Positions 25,977-36,543 of a DNA stretch of 64,000 nt are shown here, in pieces. The notes under the pieces are model-generated. The model did no database searches and was not told the origin of the DNA. It was given only the letters and a program-made list of their open reading frames with translations. The stretch comes from Sinomonas albida. Its GTDB lineage: Bacteria; Actinomycetota; Actinomycetes; Actinomycetales; Micrococcaceae. The stretch's first letter is position 1. Every line of letters begins with the position of its first letter. Both the position numbers and the translations under genes were made by a program. The stretch covers positions 1 through 64,000 of the forward strand of contig NZ_SWDW01000011.1 in the NCBI RefSeq assembly GCF_004919045.1. The letters run 5' to 3'.

Positions 25977-26681
25977 TCAGTAGTCCGGGTTGCTCGGCAC
26001 CACGAGGCCTGTCTCGTACCCGTACACGACCGCCTGCACGCGGTCGCGCAGGTGGAGCTTCGACAGGATGCGCCGGACGTGGCTCTTGACCGTGGCCTCG
26101 GAGAGATAGAGCCGGTGCGCGATCTCGGCGTTGCTGAGCCCCTCGCAGATGGCGCGGAGCACCTCGAGTTCGCGCGGGGTGAGGTCGGCGAGCAGCGGGT
26201 CGGGCTGGGCTTCGGGGCGTCCGACGGCGGCGCCCTCCGAACGCACGTACGTCTCGAGCAGGCGTTGGGTCACCCGTGGGCTCACGACCGCGTCACCACT
26301 CGCCACGAGCCGCACGGCGTGGACGAGCTCAGAGGGCGCCACGTCCTTGAGCAGGAACGCCGACGCCCCCGCCTGGAGCCCGGCGAACGCGTACTCGTCG
26401 AGGTCGAACGTGGTCAGGATGATGATGCGCGCGGAAGGAGACGCCGCGGCGATGCGACGCGTCGCCTCGATCCCATCCATGACGGGCATGCGGACGTCCA
26501 TGAGCACCACGTCCGGCTCGAGCTCCCGCGCGAGACGCACGGCCTCGGAGCCGTCGCCCGCCTCTCCGACCACCTTGATCCCGTCCTCCGCCTCGAGGAC
26601 CATCTTGAAGCCGACCCGCAGGAGCGGCTGATCGTCCACGAGCAGGAGCCTGAGCACCTGCGCCTCGTCGTTCTCCCCCAT
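25977..26681 (-). CDS. NarL/LuxR-type response regulator
   Basis: The 234-residue protein has a receiver domain with phospho-acceptor Asp in VVLMDVRMPVMDG and switch Thr/Lys in LTTF and LLKD. The LuxR helix-turn-helix follows (LTPRELEVLRAICEGLSNAEIAHRL in two blocks, VKSHVRRIL). It pairs with the histidine kinase directly upstream, whose stop overlaps this start by one nucleotide. It probably controls the ABC exporter genes of the same operon. Confidence 0.93.
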   Translation of the reverse strand: MGENDEAQVLRLLLVDDQPLLRVGFKMVLEAEDGIKVVGEAGDGSEAVRLARELEPDVVLMDVRMPVMDGIEATRRIAAASPSARIIILTTFDLDEYAFAGLQAGASAFLLKDVAPSELVHAVRLVASGDAVVSPRVTQRLLETYVRSEGAAVGRPEAQPDPLLADLTPRELEVLRAICEGLSNAEIAHRLYLSEATVKSHVRRILSKLHLRDRVQAVVYGYETGLVVPSNPDY

Positions 26682-27973
26682 CAGTCCCTCTCCGTCCAGT
26701 GAAGTTCAGCGTCCACTCGCCATCCTCCCCCGGACCGCGGCGCAGCGCGGAGCGATCCGCCGAAGATCGCCGCGCGCTCCCTCATGCCGGCAATCCCCCC
26801 GCCGGTCCCAAGGTAGGCGTCGGGGCCCTCAGGTGCCGTCCCGCCGTCGTTCTCGACGCGCACTCGCACCACGCCAGCTTCCCGGGCCACCCGCACATCG
26901 ACGCGGCCCACGCCGCGCGCGTACCTCAGGACGTTCGTGAGCGATTCCTGCACGATCCGGTAGACGGCGAGTTGGAGGGCGGCGTCGCTGGGGAGGGCCT
27001 CGCCGTCCTGCGTCAAGGTCACGGGGAGACCCGCGGCCCGGAACCCGTCGACGAGCGACTGGAGCCCGCCCAGGGCGGGCGTCCTGCCCGCCGAACCCGA
27101 GTCGGCGCGGAGCACACCGAGCACGCGCCGCATGTCCGCGAGCGCAGCACGGCCCGTGCCCGACAGCTCGCCGAGCACGGCTTTGGCGGATTCGGGATCT
27201 CGGTCGACGACGCGCGCGGCGCCGTCGCTCAGCGTGACCATGACGGTGAGCGAATGGGCGACGACGTCGTGCATCTCCCGCGCGATGCGGTTGCGCTCCT
27301 GCACCGACGCGAACTGGGCGCGGCGCATGGCCCACTCCCTGACCTCTGCCTGGTGCAGACGATTCCCGCGGACGACGATCCCCACGCCCACGGCCACGAG
27401 GTTGGACAGCACGACCGAAAGTGACGCGACGAGTCCGATGAAGGGCCCGTGCTCGGCCAGGAATTGCTCGCCGGGCCGGTACGCGAACGCGAAGTACGCG
27501 GCGATCGGCACGCTCGCGGCAACCGCGGTCACGAGCGCCCACAGCGTCCGGACATTCACCGCGACCGCGTAGAGCGCGAACCACACCGCCGCGCTCGTGC
27601 TGCCGACGTCCGGCGTCGCGAACAGCACTGCGGTGTCCGCCGCGACGATCGCCGCGAGCATCGGCCACGGGGCCTGGCGCCGGAGGAACAGGGCCGCCTG
27701 CTCGAGCACGACGACGGCCAGCTGCCACCAGTGCCCGCCCGCGGCGGTCTCGACGATGGCCCCGAGGGACAGCACGATGCTCGCCACGACGACCACGGCG
27801 TCCATCACGAGGGGCCGCTCGTACAGGTACTGGCGCACCCGTCCTCGCCGAGCGGGCGGGATGTACCCAGCGCCGACGGGCTCCGTGGGAGCGATCGCGG
27901 GCACGCCGGCGGGGGGCACGCCGTCCGTCCTGGGCGTACCCCCCGCCGGAGTGAGGCGGACCATGCTGTCCAT
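26681..27973 (-). CDS. Sensor histidine kinase, HisKA_3 family
   Basis: The 430-residue protein has a Pro/Gly-rich cytoplasmic start, about five to six hydrophobic helices (residues 55-200) and no large external sensor domain. The dimerisation domain carries the phospho-acceptor His in REMHDVVAHSL, and a C-terminal HATPase follows (RIVQESLTNVLRYA, GGGIAGMRERAAI). The layout fits intramembrane-sensing kinases that detect cell-envelope or antibiotic stress with an ABC exporter, as the two upstream genes suggest. Confidence 0.92.
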   Translation of the reverse strand: MDSMVRLTPAGGTPRTDGVPPAGVPAIAPTEPVGAGYIPPARRGRVRQYLYERPLVMDAVVVVASIVLSLGAIVETAAGGHWWQLAVVVLEQAALFLRRQAPWPMLAAIVAADTAVLFATPDVGSTSAAVWFALYAVAVNVRTLWALVTAVAASVPIAAYFAFAYRPGEQFLAEHGPFIGLVASLSVVLSNLVAVGVGIVVRGNRLHQAEVREWAMRRAQFASVQERNRIAREMHDVVAHSLTVMVTLSDGAARVVDRDPESAKAVLGELSGTGRAALADMRRVLGVLRADSGSAGRTPALGGLQSLVDGFRAAGLPVTLTQDGEALPSDAALQLAVYRIVQESLTNVLRYARGVGRVDVRVAREAGVVRVRVENDGGTAPEGPDAYLGTGGGIAGMRERAAIFGGSLRAAPRSGGGWRVDAELHWTERD

Positions 27974-27984
27974 TGTCCTTCGGG

Positions 27985-29831
<1,847 letters not shown>

Positions 29832-29935
29832 GTCGCCTCCTGAGGTAGCTGACGGTTCCACGCTAGGACGCTCCACCCCGTCGCGCGACGCCCAGCGGGA
29901 TGAACCTCGGTCTCGCCCATCCTCCTCGAGGACTA

Positions 29936-29963
29936 GGGGTAGGTGGGGCTTAGGGGGCGCGGG
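29936..29963 (+). other. Potential G-quadruplex in the ABC operon upstream region
   Basis: Four G runs (GGGG 29936-29939, GGGG 29945-29948, GGGGG 29953-29957, GGG 29961-29963) are separated by loops of 5, 5 and 3 nt. It lies about 105-130 bp upstream of the ABC ATPase start in the gap shared with the divergent mtnP-like gene. Confidence 0.4.
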
Positions 29964-30053
29964 TAGGTGGGCGCCGGGACGGCTCGCAGCGCCGTCACGG
30001 AATCGTAAGGCGTGCCCGGCACGCGGCCTGACGCGCTGGGGCACGATGGGTTC

Positions 30054-30956
30054 GTGGAAGCTGCGAACGAGCCAGAGACGAACGGTTCAGGGCCGACGGC
30101 CACCGTCGCGATCGTGGGAGGGTCTGGCCTGTACAGGCTCGAAGGTCGCGCGGTGGAACTGGAGATCCCGACGCCCTATGGCGCGACGTCGGCACCGATC
30201 TCACTCGTGGACGCTCAGGGCACCACGATCGCCTTCCTGCCGCGACACGGCAGGGGCCACACGGTCGCGCCCCAGGCCGTCAACTACCGTGCCAACCTCT
30301 GGGCGCTCAAGCGTCTCGGCGTCTCCGCTGTGTTCGCCTCCGCGGCGTGCGGGGCCCTCGTGCCCGAGCTCGCCCCAGGGACCTTCGTGATCCCGGATCA
30401 GTTCATCGACCGGACGTGGGGCCGGCGTGACACCTTCTTCGACGGCGAGGGCGCGGTGACCGGGGTCCTGCACCTTCCGGCCGCTGATCCATACTGCCAG
30501 ACTCTGCGGGGCGTCCTCGCGGACGCACTGGACGAGGCCTGGGTGCCGTTTGTCCCGGCGGCGACCATGGCCGTTGTCAACGGACCCCGCTTCTCGACCC
30601 GGGCCGAGTCTCGGTGGCTCGCCCAAGCGGGCGCCCACGTGGTCGGAATGACCCAGTACCCCGAGGCGGTCCTCGCCGCCGAGCTCGGGATCGGTTACGC
30701 AGCTCTGGCGTTCGTCACCGACTCCGATGCCGGCGTCGACGCCGCCGAGGCAGTGACTGCGGACACGGTGTGGGAGCGCCTCTCCGCGGCGAGCGAGATC
30801 ATCGAACGCGTCCTCACGGCCGCCGCCCGGCGTGTGCCTGCCGACTACGAACCCCGAACGCTCCTTCCCCGCGACGCCGTCGGCACCCTCATGGCCGCGA
30901 ACGTCTCGGCCGCCGGAGTCCGGCCGGCGGCCGACTGGGCCGGAGCAGACCGATGA
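30054..30956 (+). CDS. mtnP: S-methyl-5'-thioadenosine phosphorylase (MTAP/PNP family)
   Basis: The 300-residue phosphorylase would split methylthioadenosine into adenine and 5-methylthioribose-1-phosphate. MTAP-type features are IVGGSGLYRL, FLPRHGRGHTVAPQAVNYRANLWAL, SAACGALVPELAPG, a GPRFSTRAE block and the MTQYPEAVLAAELGI and TDSDAG segments at the base site. Start: GTG at 30054, 6 nt after CACGAT; GTG at 30012 is possible. Its stop overlaps the epimerase start (ATGA). No other methionine-salvage gene is nearby, so the product may serve the adjacent glycosylation genes. Confidence 0.87.
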   Translation: MEAANEPETNGSGPTATVAIVGGSGLYRLEGRAVELEIPTPYGATSAPISLVDAQGTTIAFLPRHGRGHTVAPQAVNYRANLWALKRLGVSAVFASAACGALVPELAPGTFVIPDQFIDRTWGRRDTFFDGEGAVTGVLHLPAADPYCQTLRGVLADALDEAWVPFVPAATMAVVNGPRFSTRAESRWLAQAGAHVVGMTQYPEAVLAAELGIGYAALAFVTDSDAGVDAAEAVTADTVWERLSAASEIIERVLTAAARRVPADYEPRTLLPRDAVGTLMAANVSAAGVRPAADWAGADR

Positions 30957-32020
30957 GGGTCCTTGTCACGGGGGGCGCCGGATTCATCGGCTCGGCGGTT
31001 GTCCGCACGGCGTTGTCGGAAGGCTGGGAGGTCCGCGTGCTCGATGCCGCGGCGCCCCCCGCGGAGGGCGGTCCGGTCTCCGGCGATGCAGCGTACGACG
31101 GCGCTGACTACGTCCGCGGCGACGTCGCCAACGCTGAGGTGCTCGACGCTGCCCTCCCCGGTGTCGACGTCGTCTGCCATCTCGCAGCGAAGGTTGGCCT
31201 CGAGCGGGGGATGGGGGACGCGCCGTCGTACACGAGTGCCAACGTCCTCGCGACCGCCGAGCTCTTGTCGGCGCTCGCCCGCCATGGGGTACGGGGACTC
31301 GTACTCGCGTCGTCGATGGTCGTCTACGGTGACGGTTCGTACGTCCACCCCGAGTCGGGGCGAAGCGTCCGGCCCGCGCCGCGGAAGGAGGCCGATCTCG
31401 CCGCCGGCCTTTTCGAACCTCGCGACCCGGACGACGGCTCCGTGCTCCTCCCAGCGCTCACGTCCGAGGACGCTCCGACGGATCCGCGCAGCGTCTACGC
31501 ACTGAGCAAGCTCGCGCAAGAACATCTCGCCGCGGCGTGGGCGCGCGCGAGCGGTGGCACCGCCGTCGCCCTCAGGTTCCACAACGTGTATGGCCCCGGC
31601 ATGCCGCGGAACACCCCGTACGCGGGGGTGGCTGCGCTGTTCGCGTCGGCCGTGAGGCGGGGCGAGGCGCCGCAGGTGTTCGAGGACGGCAGGCAGCGGC
31701 GGAGCTTCGTGCACGTCGACGACGTCGCAGCGGCGACCGCGCTAGCGGCCGGAAACGTCGCGGCGCTCGCTCGGAGCAGCACGGGTTCCGGGTCCTTCCG
31801 CGCCTTCAACGTCGGCGGCCCCGGGGTGCAGACCATCCTCGACGTGGCCCAAGCGCTCACCCGCCGGCCCGGCGCCCCGGCTCCCGTCATCACGGGCCGA
31901 TACCGCGCCGGCGATGTCCGCCACATCACCGCGAGCTCGGCCGCGATCGCCGCCGATCTCGGCTGGCGTCCGCGCGTCGCCTTCGACGAGGGGATGCGCG
32001 ACCTCGCGTCCAGCCTCTGA
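30953..32020 (+). CDS. NAD-dependent nucleotide-sugar epimerase/dehydratase
   Basis: This 355-residue extended-SDR enzyme has the N-terminal glycine motif TGGAGFIG, the active-site ASSMVVYG and the Tyr-x3-Lys pair in SVYALSKLAQEHL, RFHNVYGPG and RRSFVHVDDVA. It is a GalE/RmlB-like enzyme acting on an activated sugar; the substrate is unknown. It is coupled to the MTA phosphorylase by an ATGA overlap. Its last 279 nt lie antisense to the 3' tail of the histidine kinase gene. Confidence 0.9.
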   Translation: MRVLVTGGAGFIGSAVVRTALSEGWEVRVLDAAAPPAEGGPVSGDAAYDGADYVRGDVANAEVLDAALPGVDVVCHLAAKVGLERGMGDAPSYTSANVLATAELLSALARHGVRGLVLASSMVVYGDGSYVHPESGRSVRPAPRKEADLAAGLFEPRDPDDGSVLLPALTSEDAPTDPRSVYALSKLAQEHLAAAWARASGGTAVALRFHNVYGPGMPRNTPYAGVAALFASAVRRGEAPQVFEDGRQRRSFVHVDDVAAATALAAGNVAALARSSTGSGSFRAFNVGGPGVQTILDVAQALTRRPGAPAPVITGRYRAGDVRHITASSAAIAADLGWRPRVAFDEGMRDLASSL

Positions 32021-33226
32021 AAGCCGGCCGCCGGCGTCGACCGCCCCCTCATCGCCGCCGGCGTCGAGCGGAAAGGCGAGGGTGAACCGGCAGCCACCGT
32101 CGCGGTTCTCCACCGTGACGCTCCCGCCATGGGCCCGAACGATGCCCGCGACGACGCTGAGACCCACGCCCGCGCCCGCGTAGAGGAGCTCCCCGCCCCC
32201 AGACCCAGCTGCTCTACCCCGCGACGCCGACTTCCGCCAGCCCGGAGTGAAGAGCTGGGGCAGATCCTCGTCGGGAATGCCCCCGCACGTGTCCTGGACC
32301 CACACGAGTCCCTCGCTGCCTCCTTTGCCGAGGCCGACCGTGACCATGCCGCCGTCGACGCTGTACATGATGGCGTTGAGCACCACGTTGCGCAGGGCCC
32401 GACCCGCCGTGCGGGCATCCACCAAGACTCGGCACCCGGACGATTCGCCAGATTCGCCGCCACTCAGCGAGACGCCCTGCTGGGCCGCGAGCGGCGCGAG
32501 CTCGGCCATGACATCGCTCGCCAAGTCGTAGAGCTCGAGCGGTTCCGCGCGCAGCGTCAAGGTCCCGGCTTCGAGCGTCGAGAGCTCGAGGAGGTCGTTG
32601 ACCATCACCGCCATGTGGTCGGTTTCGGCGATCATGCGGCGGTGGTAGTCGTCCGCACTGGTGGCCACGCCGTCCTCGAGGGCCTCCGCCATGGCCCGTA
32701 CGGCGGCGAGCGGGGTTCGCAGATCGTGGGAGATCCACGCGACGAGCTCGCGGCGCGCCGATTCGATCGCGGCCTCGCGGGCCCGCGACTCCTCGAGTTT
32801 GCGGCTGGTTCGCGCGAGCTCGTCCGCGAGAGCGGTGAGTTCGGCGCTCCCGACCCCGCGTGCAGGCGGCGAGGGGCGCACGCCGAGGACCTCGCCGCGG
32901 CCGATCCTCGCGGCGTCGGCAATAAGCCGCGCGGTCGAATGCGAGAGGCGGAATCCGAGGAAGAGGGACATCGCGATCGCCACCGCGCCCGCCGCCGCGA
33001 GGATGACCCACAGCGCGAGCAGATCGCTTTCGGCGATGGCCATGGCGTCGAAGGCGTTGACGACTCCCGCGACGAAAACGCCGACGGTCGCGGCCACAAC
33101 GATGACGAGCTGAATCCAGAAGGGCGCGCGCCTGGCGAGCCGCTGGAGGCCGATGCTCACTGCGGTGATCCCGGCCGCCCACGCGAGCAGCCAGCCGAGG
33201 ATGCCGAGGAGGGCCTGTGCCTGCAT
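31742..33226 (-). CDS. Sensor histidine kinase (OmpR-type partner) with extended C-terminal tail
   Basis: The 494-residue kinase has two N-terminal helices with a short external loop, HAMP-like linker, phospho-acceptor His in WISHDLRTPLAAVRAM and a HATPase domain (NVVLNAIMYS, DTCGGIPDEDL, GAGVGLSVV). The ATPase domain ends near position 32060 (RFTLAFPLD), yet the frame runs about 105 further codons, antisense to the epimerase gene. A one-base frameshift would end it at a TGA near 32048. The ATG at 33226 overlaps the regulator stop by one base, so the pair is co-transcribed. Confidence 0.88.
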   Translation of the reverse strand: MQAQALLGILGWLLAWAAGITAVSIGLQRLARRAPFWIQLVIVVAATVGVFVAGVVNAFDAMAIAESDLLALWVILAAAGAVAIAMSLFLGFRLSHSTARLIADAARIGRGEVLGVRPSPPARGVGSAELTALADELARTSRKLEESRAREAAIESARRELVAWISHDLRTPLAAVRAMAEALEDGVATSADDYHRRMIAETDHMAVMVNDLLELSTLEAGTLTLRAEPLELYDLASDVMAELAPLAAQQGVSLSGGESGESSGCRVLVDARTAGRALRNVVLNAIMYSVDGGMVTVGLGKGGSEGLVWVQDTCGGIPDEDLPQLFTPGWRKSASRGRAAGSGGGELLYAGAGVGLSVVAGIVRAHGGSVTVENRDGGCRFTLAFPLDAGGDEGAVDAGGRLSEAGREVAHPLVEGDARTPAEIGGDRGRARGDVADIAGAVSARDDGSRGAGPAGERLGHVEDGLHPGAADVEGAEGPGTRAAPSERRDVSGR

Positions 33227-33999
33227 CAGGTGCTCCCGTCGAATCTGTAGCCGACGCCCCACACTGTCGTGAGCAGCCGCGGGTGCTTGGGGTCCGCCTC
33301 GATCTTCTCGCGGAGCCGGCGGACATGGACGGTCACGGTCGAGAGGTCTCCGAAAGACCAGCCCCAGACGGCCTTGATGAGCTCCTCCCGGCTGAACGCC
33401 TGGCCCGGACGCCGCAGGAAGAAGGCGAGGAGGTCGAACTCGCGAAGCGTCAGCGTGAGAGGTTCGGCGCCGAGCTTCGCCGTGCGCGACCCGGGATCAA
33501 GCCAGATCCCGCCGCCTTCGACCGGAGGCTCAGGGTCGAACTCCCTGAGGCTCCTCCGGAGCACGGACTCGACCCGAAGGACGAGTTCGCGCGGAGAGAA
33601 GGGCTTGGTGATGTAGTCGTCGGCCCCGGCCTCGAGGCCCGTGATCCGGTCCTCCTCGGTTCCCAAAGCGGTGAGCATGATGAGCGGGACGTCCGTTGTG
33701 GCCCGCAGCCGCCGGCACACCTCGGCGCCGTCGAGGCCTGGGATCAGGCGGTCCATGAGGATGAGGTCCGGCTCGCGGGTCGCGGCGAGGTGCATTGCCG
33801 TGAAGGCGTCGTGGGCAACGTCGACCTGGAATCCGGCCTGGAGAAGGTACCCGCGCACCACATCGCTCAGAGTCAGCTCGTCCTCGACGACCAGGACCCT
33901 CCGATTGCCCAAGGGATTGCTTGCGGCGTTGCCCAGCGCCTTGCCTGAGGCGCTGCCCGAGGGGGCAGCCGCCGGCGTGCGGGGTCGCTCTGCGCTCAC
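33226..33999 (-). CDS. OmpR/PhoB-type response regulator
   Basis: This 257-residue regulator has a receiver domain with Asp in LILMDRLIPGLDG and LTALGTEED, YITKPFSPREL, then a winged helix (LTLREFDLLAFFLRRPGQAF, VTVHVRRLREKIE, VWGVGYRF). An Ala/Ser/Gly-rich N-terminal tail of about 35 residues precedes the receiver. Start: GTG at 33999, 6 nt after TATCCT; the frame is open to 34029. It is transcribed with its kinase and diverges from the GT2-DUF2064 gene, its likely target. Confidence 0.92.
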   Translation of the reverse strand: MSAERPRTPAAAPSGSASGKALGNAASNPLGNRRVLVVEDELTLSDVVRGYLLQAGFQVDVAHDAFTAMHLAATREPDLILMDRLIPGLDGAEVCRRLRATTDVPLIMLTALGTEEDRITGLEAGADDYITKPFSPRELVLRVESVLRRSLREFDPEPPVEGGGIWLDPGSRTAKLGAEPLTLTLREFDLLAFFLRRPGQAFSREELIKAVWGWSFGDLSTVTVHVRRLREKIEADPKHPRLLTTVWGVGYRFDGST

Positions 34000-34121
34000 C
34001 CTCGCAGGATAGGCCCTCCCGCGCGGCACGGCGCCGGTCTGGCCCGTCTGGGCTGCATCGTTCCGCGTTCCGTAAGGTTATCCGGGCCCGCGGGGCGAAC
34101 TGCCGCCCTAGCGTCGTTGGT

Positions 34122-35513
34122 GTGAACGCGATCCGTGCCGATGTCATCTTCCCGTGCTTGGACGAACGGGACGCGCTTCCGTGGGTCTTGGGCCGCGTGC
34201 CCAGCGGATGGCGAGCGATCGTGGTCGACAACGGGTCGTCCGACGGGTCGGGGCAGCTCGCCGCAGAACTCGGCGCGACAGTCGTCGTCGAACCGCGCCG
34301 CGGCTTCGGCGCCGCGGTCCACGCCGGGCTTGAGCGGGCGTCCGCCCCTTTCGCCGCCGTGTGCGACGCCGACGGCTCCCTTGATCCGGCCGACCTCCCG
34401 CGCCTGCTGAGCGCGCTCGAGGACGGCGACGCCGACCTCGTGCTCGGCGCGCGCCGCCCGGACCGCGGAGCCTGGCCGCTGCACGCGCGGCTCGCGAACG
34501 CTGCCTTGTCCGCGGTCCTGAGATCCGCCGCACTCAGGGTCGGATCCCGCGTGCCCCTGACCGATCTTGGCCCGCTGCGGATGGCCCGCACGGACGCACT
34601 CCGGGGCCTCGGGCTGCGCGACCGGCGCAGCGGCTACCCCCTCGAAATGGTGCTGAGGGCCGCGGAGGCGGGCTGGCGCATCACCGAGCTCCCGGTCCGC
34701 TACGCGCCCCGCGTGGGCCGCTCCAAGGTCACGGGAACCGTGCGCGGCACCCTGACGGCCGTCCGCGACATGGCGGCGCTTCTCGCCGAACATCGCCCGC
34801 CGCTCGGAAGGCCAGCGGACGACGGCGCGCGGCGGCCTGCCGCGCCCGAGCTCACCATCGCGGTGGTCGCGAAAGAATGCGTGCCCGGACGCGTCAAGAC
34901 CCGTCTGTGCCCACCGTTCTCGCCCGAAGAAGCCGCACTCGTGGCGACGTCGAGCCTTGAGGCGACCCTCGGCGTCGTACGCTCTCTGCCGGCTCGCCGC
35001 CGCGTCCTGTTCTTCGAGGGGGACCCGAGCGCCGCCGACCCCGCAGGGTTCGAAGTTCTTGCCCAGCCCTCCGGCGACCTCGACGCCCGGCTCGCGGCGC
35101 TGTTCGACACAGTGGACGGGCCGCTCCTCGTGCTCGGCATGGACACCCCCCAGCTCACGCGGGACGACCTCGCCCCGCTCTTCGACGATTGGCGCCGCGC
35201 TGACGGGGCCGACGCCTGGTTCGGGCCCGCGGTCGACGGCGGGTTCTGGGCACTCGCCCTCGCTCGCCCCGACGGTCGGCTCATCCGCGGCGTACCCATG
35301 TCCCGGCCAGACACCGGCCGGCGGCAACTCGACCGGCTCCGCCGCGCGCGCCTCACCGTCGGCGAGCTCCCGCCGCTCCGCGACGTCGACACGGCCGCGG
35401 ACGCCCGTGACGTCGCCGCGACCCTCCCCGGGACGGACTTCGCGGCGGCCGTCGCACGCGTTCTCGGTGCGGTGGCCCACGGCGCGCTCGGCAGCGCGGA
35501 GGCGGCGCCGTGA
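34122..35513 (+). CDS. Fusion of a GT2 polyprenyl-phosphate glycosyltransferase and DUF2064
   Basis: The 463-residue protein is a two-domain fusion. Residues 1-230 are a DPM1-like GT-A glycosyltransferase (IVVDNGSSDGSGQ, Asp82-Ala-Asp84 in CDADGS, GYPLEMVLRAAE) that would load a sugar onto polyprenyl phosphate. Residues 245-460 are DUF2064/TIGR04282, a MobA-like nucleotidyltransferase fold (KECVPGRVKTRLCP, LLVLGMDTPQL, GPAVDGGFWALAL). In M. tuberculosis these are separate neighbours (Rv0539 and Rv0540, from memory). Start: GTG at 34122, 7 nt after TAGCGT. It is coupled by GTGA overlap to a methyltransferase. Confidence 0.88.
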   Translation: MNAIRADVIFPCLDERDALPWVLGRVPSGWRAIVVDNGSSDGSGQLAAELGATVVVEPRRGFGAAVHAGLERASAPFAAVCDADGSLDPADLPRLLSALEDGDADLVLGARRPDRGAWPLHARLANAALSAVLRSAALRVGSRVPLTDLGPLRMARTDALRGLGLRDRRSGYPLEMVLRAAEAGWRITELPVRYAPRVGRSKVTGTVRGTLTAVRDMAALLAEHRPPLGRPADDGARRPAAPELTIAVVAKECVPGRVKTRLCPPFSPEEAALVATSSLEATLGVVRSLPARRRVLFFEGDPSAADPAGFEVLAQPSGDLDARLAALFDTVDGPLLVLGMDTPQLTRDDLAPLFDDWRRADGADAWFGPAVDGGFWALALARPDGRLIRGVPMSRPDTGRRQLDRLRRARLTVGELPPLRDVDTAADARDVAATLPGTDFAAAVARVLGAVAHGALGSAEAAP

Positions 35514-36274
35514 CGCTTGCTGCTCCCCGAGCTGGCACCGCGCCCCAGCCCGGCCTGGCACCCCAGGCTGGCAACGCGCCCCAGCCCGGCCCGGCGCCCG
35601 AGTCGTTCGGTCGCGGCGGTGGCTTCCCTTACGCGCGAGCCCTGCGCCGCGGCCGCGGAACCCTCCACCTCGTGGCCGAGGGGCCCGGGCGGACTGAGGT
35701 CTACGCTCGGCTCGACGTCGGAGCGTGGTTCCGCGTCACGGCAGGCGAGCGCGCCCTGGTCGCCGCGTTGCGCGGGCCCGTCTTGGACGTGGGTTGCGGG
35801 CCCGGGCGGCTCGTGGCCGCCGCACGCTCCCTGGGGCTCGACGCCGTGGGGATCGACGTCGACCCCGAAGCCGTACGGCTCGCCCGCGAGAGCGGCGGCG
35901 AGGCCATCCATGGCTCTGTCTTCGACGCCGCGGCCGCCCTCGATGCGACGGGCCGCCGCGGCCCGGGATGGGGAGGCGCGCTCGTGGTCGACGGCAACAT
36001 CGGGATCGGGGGCGACCCCGTGAGCCTCCTCGCGCGGATCTGGGAACTCACCGCGCCGGACGCGCTCGCGTGGGTCGAGACCGCGGCCAAGCCGTGGGTC
36101 AACCACCGCTTCACGGCTCGCGTGCTCGATGCCCGGGGTCGAGAGAGCGGCGCGTTCCCGTGGGCCGCGGTCGGATGGCAGGTGCTTCCGGCCCTCGCCG
36201 ACGCGTGCGGCTGGGATACCCTCGCGACCCGCTCCCTCGAGGGCCGCGTGTTCTGCCAGCTCCGGCGCCGCTGA
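35510..36274 (+). CDS. Class I SAM-dependent methyltransferase
   Basis: The 254-residue protein has an Ala/Pro/Gly-rich N-terminal tail of about 35 residues that contains a short repeat (PQPG, APQAGN), then the SAM motif VLDVGCGPGRL and the acidic GIDVDPEAV for the ribose. The acceptor cannot be read. The GTG overlaps the preceding stop (GTGA), so it is translated together with the GT2-DUF2064 protein and probably modifies the same sugar or lipid. Confidence 0.86.
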   Translation: MTLAAPRAGTAPQPGLAPQAGNAPQPGPAPESFGRGGGFPYARALRRGRGTLHLVAEGPGRTEVYARLDVGAWFRVTAGERALVAALRGPVLDVGCGPGRLVAAARSLGLDAVGIDVDPEAVRLARESGGEAIHGSVFDAAAALDATGRRGPGWGGALVVDGNIGIGGDPVSLLARIWELTAPDALAWVETAAKPWVNHRFTARVLDARGRESGAFPWAAVGWQVLPALADACGWDTLATRSLEGRVFCQLRRR

Positions 36275-36330
36275 GGCCACAGGGCGTGAGGCTGTGCCGA
36301 CCGGCGCGGCGTCAGCGGGCCGTGCGGGCG

Positions 36331-36543
36331 TCAGCGGGCCGTGCGGCGCAGCGCCCGCCGGGCCCAGCCGCCACCCCGCGAGGCCGCCGTAACGAGCGGC
36401 ACCCACACGCCGTCGTGAAGGACGACGGCGCATGCGAGCCACACGCCGAGCCCCACGAGCTGGGGGACGGTCAGCATCGTGGCGAGGAGGACGGCTCCGA
36501 CCCCGATCAGGACGGTGCCAGCGGCCACGATCGTGGTTCTCAT
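36331..36543 (-). CDS. Small two-helix membrane protein
   Basis: This 70-residue protein starts MRTTIVAAGTVLIGVGAVLL and has two helices and a basic C-terminus (WARRALRRTAR). The ATG at 36543 overlaps the oxidoreductase stop (ATGA), which supports it as a real, coupled gene. It may be a membrane partner of that enzyme; no family recognised. Confidence 0.7.
   Translation of the reverse strand: MRTTIVAAGTVLIGVGAVLLATMLTVPQLVGLGVWLACAVVLHDGVWVPLVTAASRGGGWARRALRRTAR

Noticed and set aside
30012-30053. Earlier GTG start of the MTA phosphorylase
   Set aside because: AAGG is too close to the GTG, and the added 14 residues are outside the family N-terminus. Not fully excluded.
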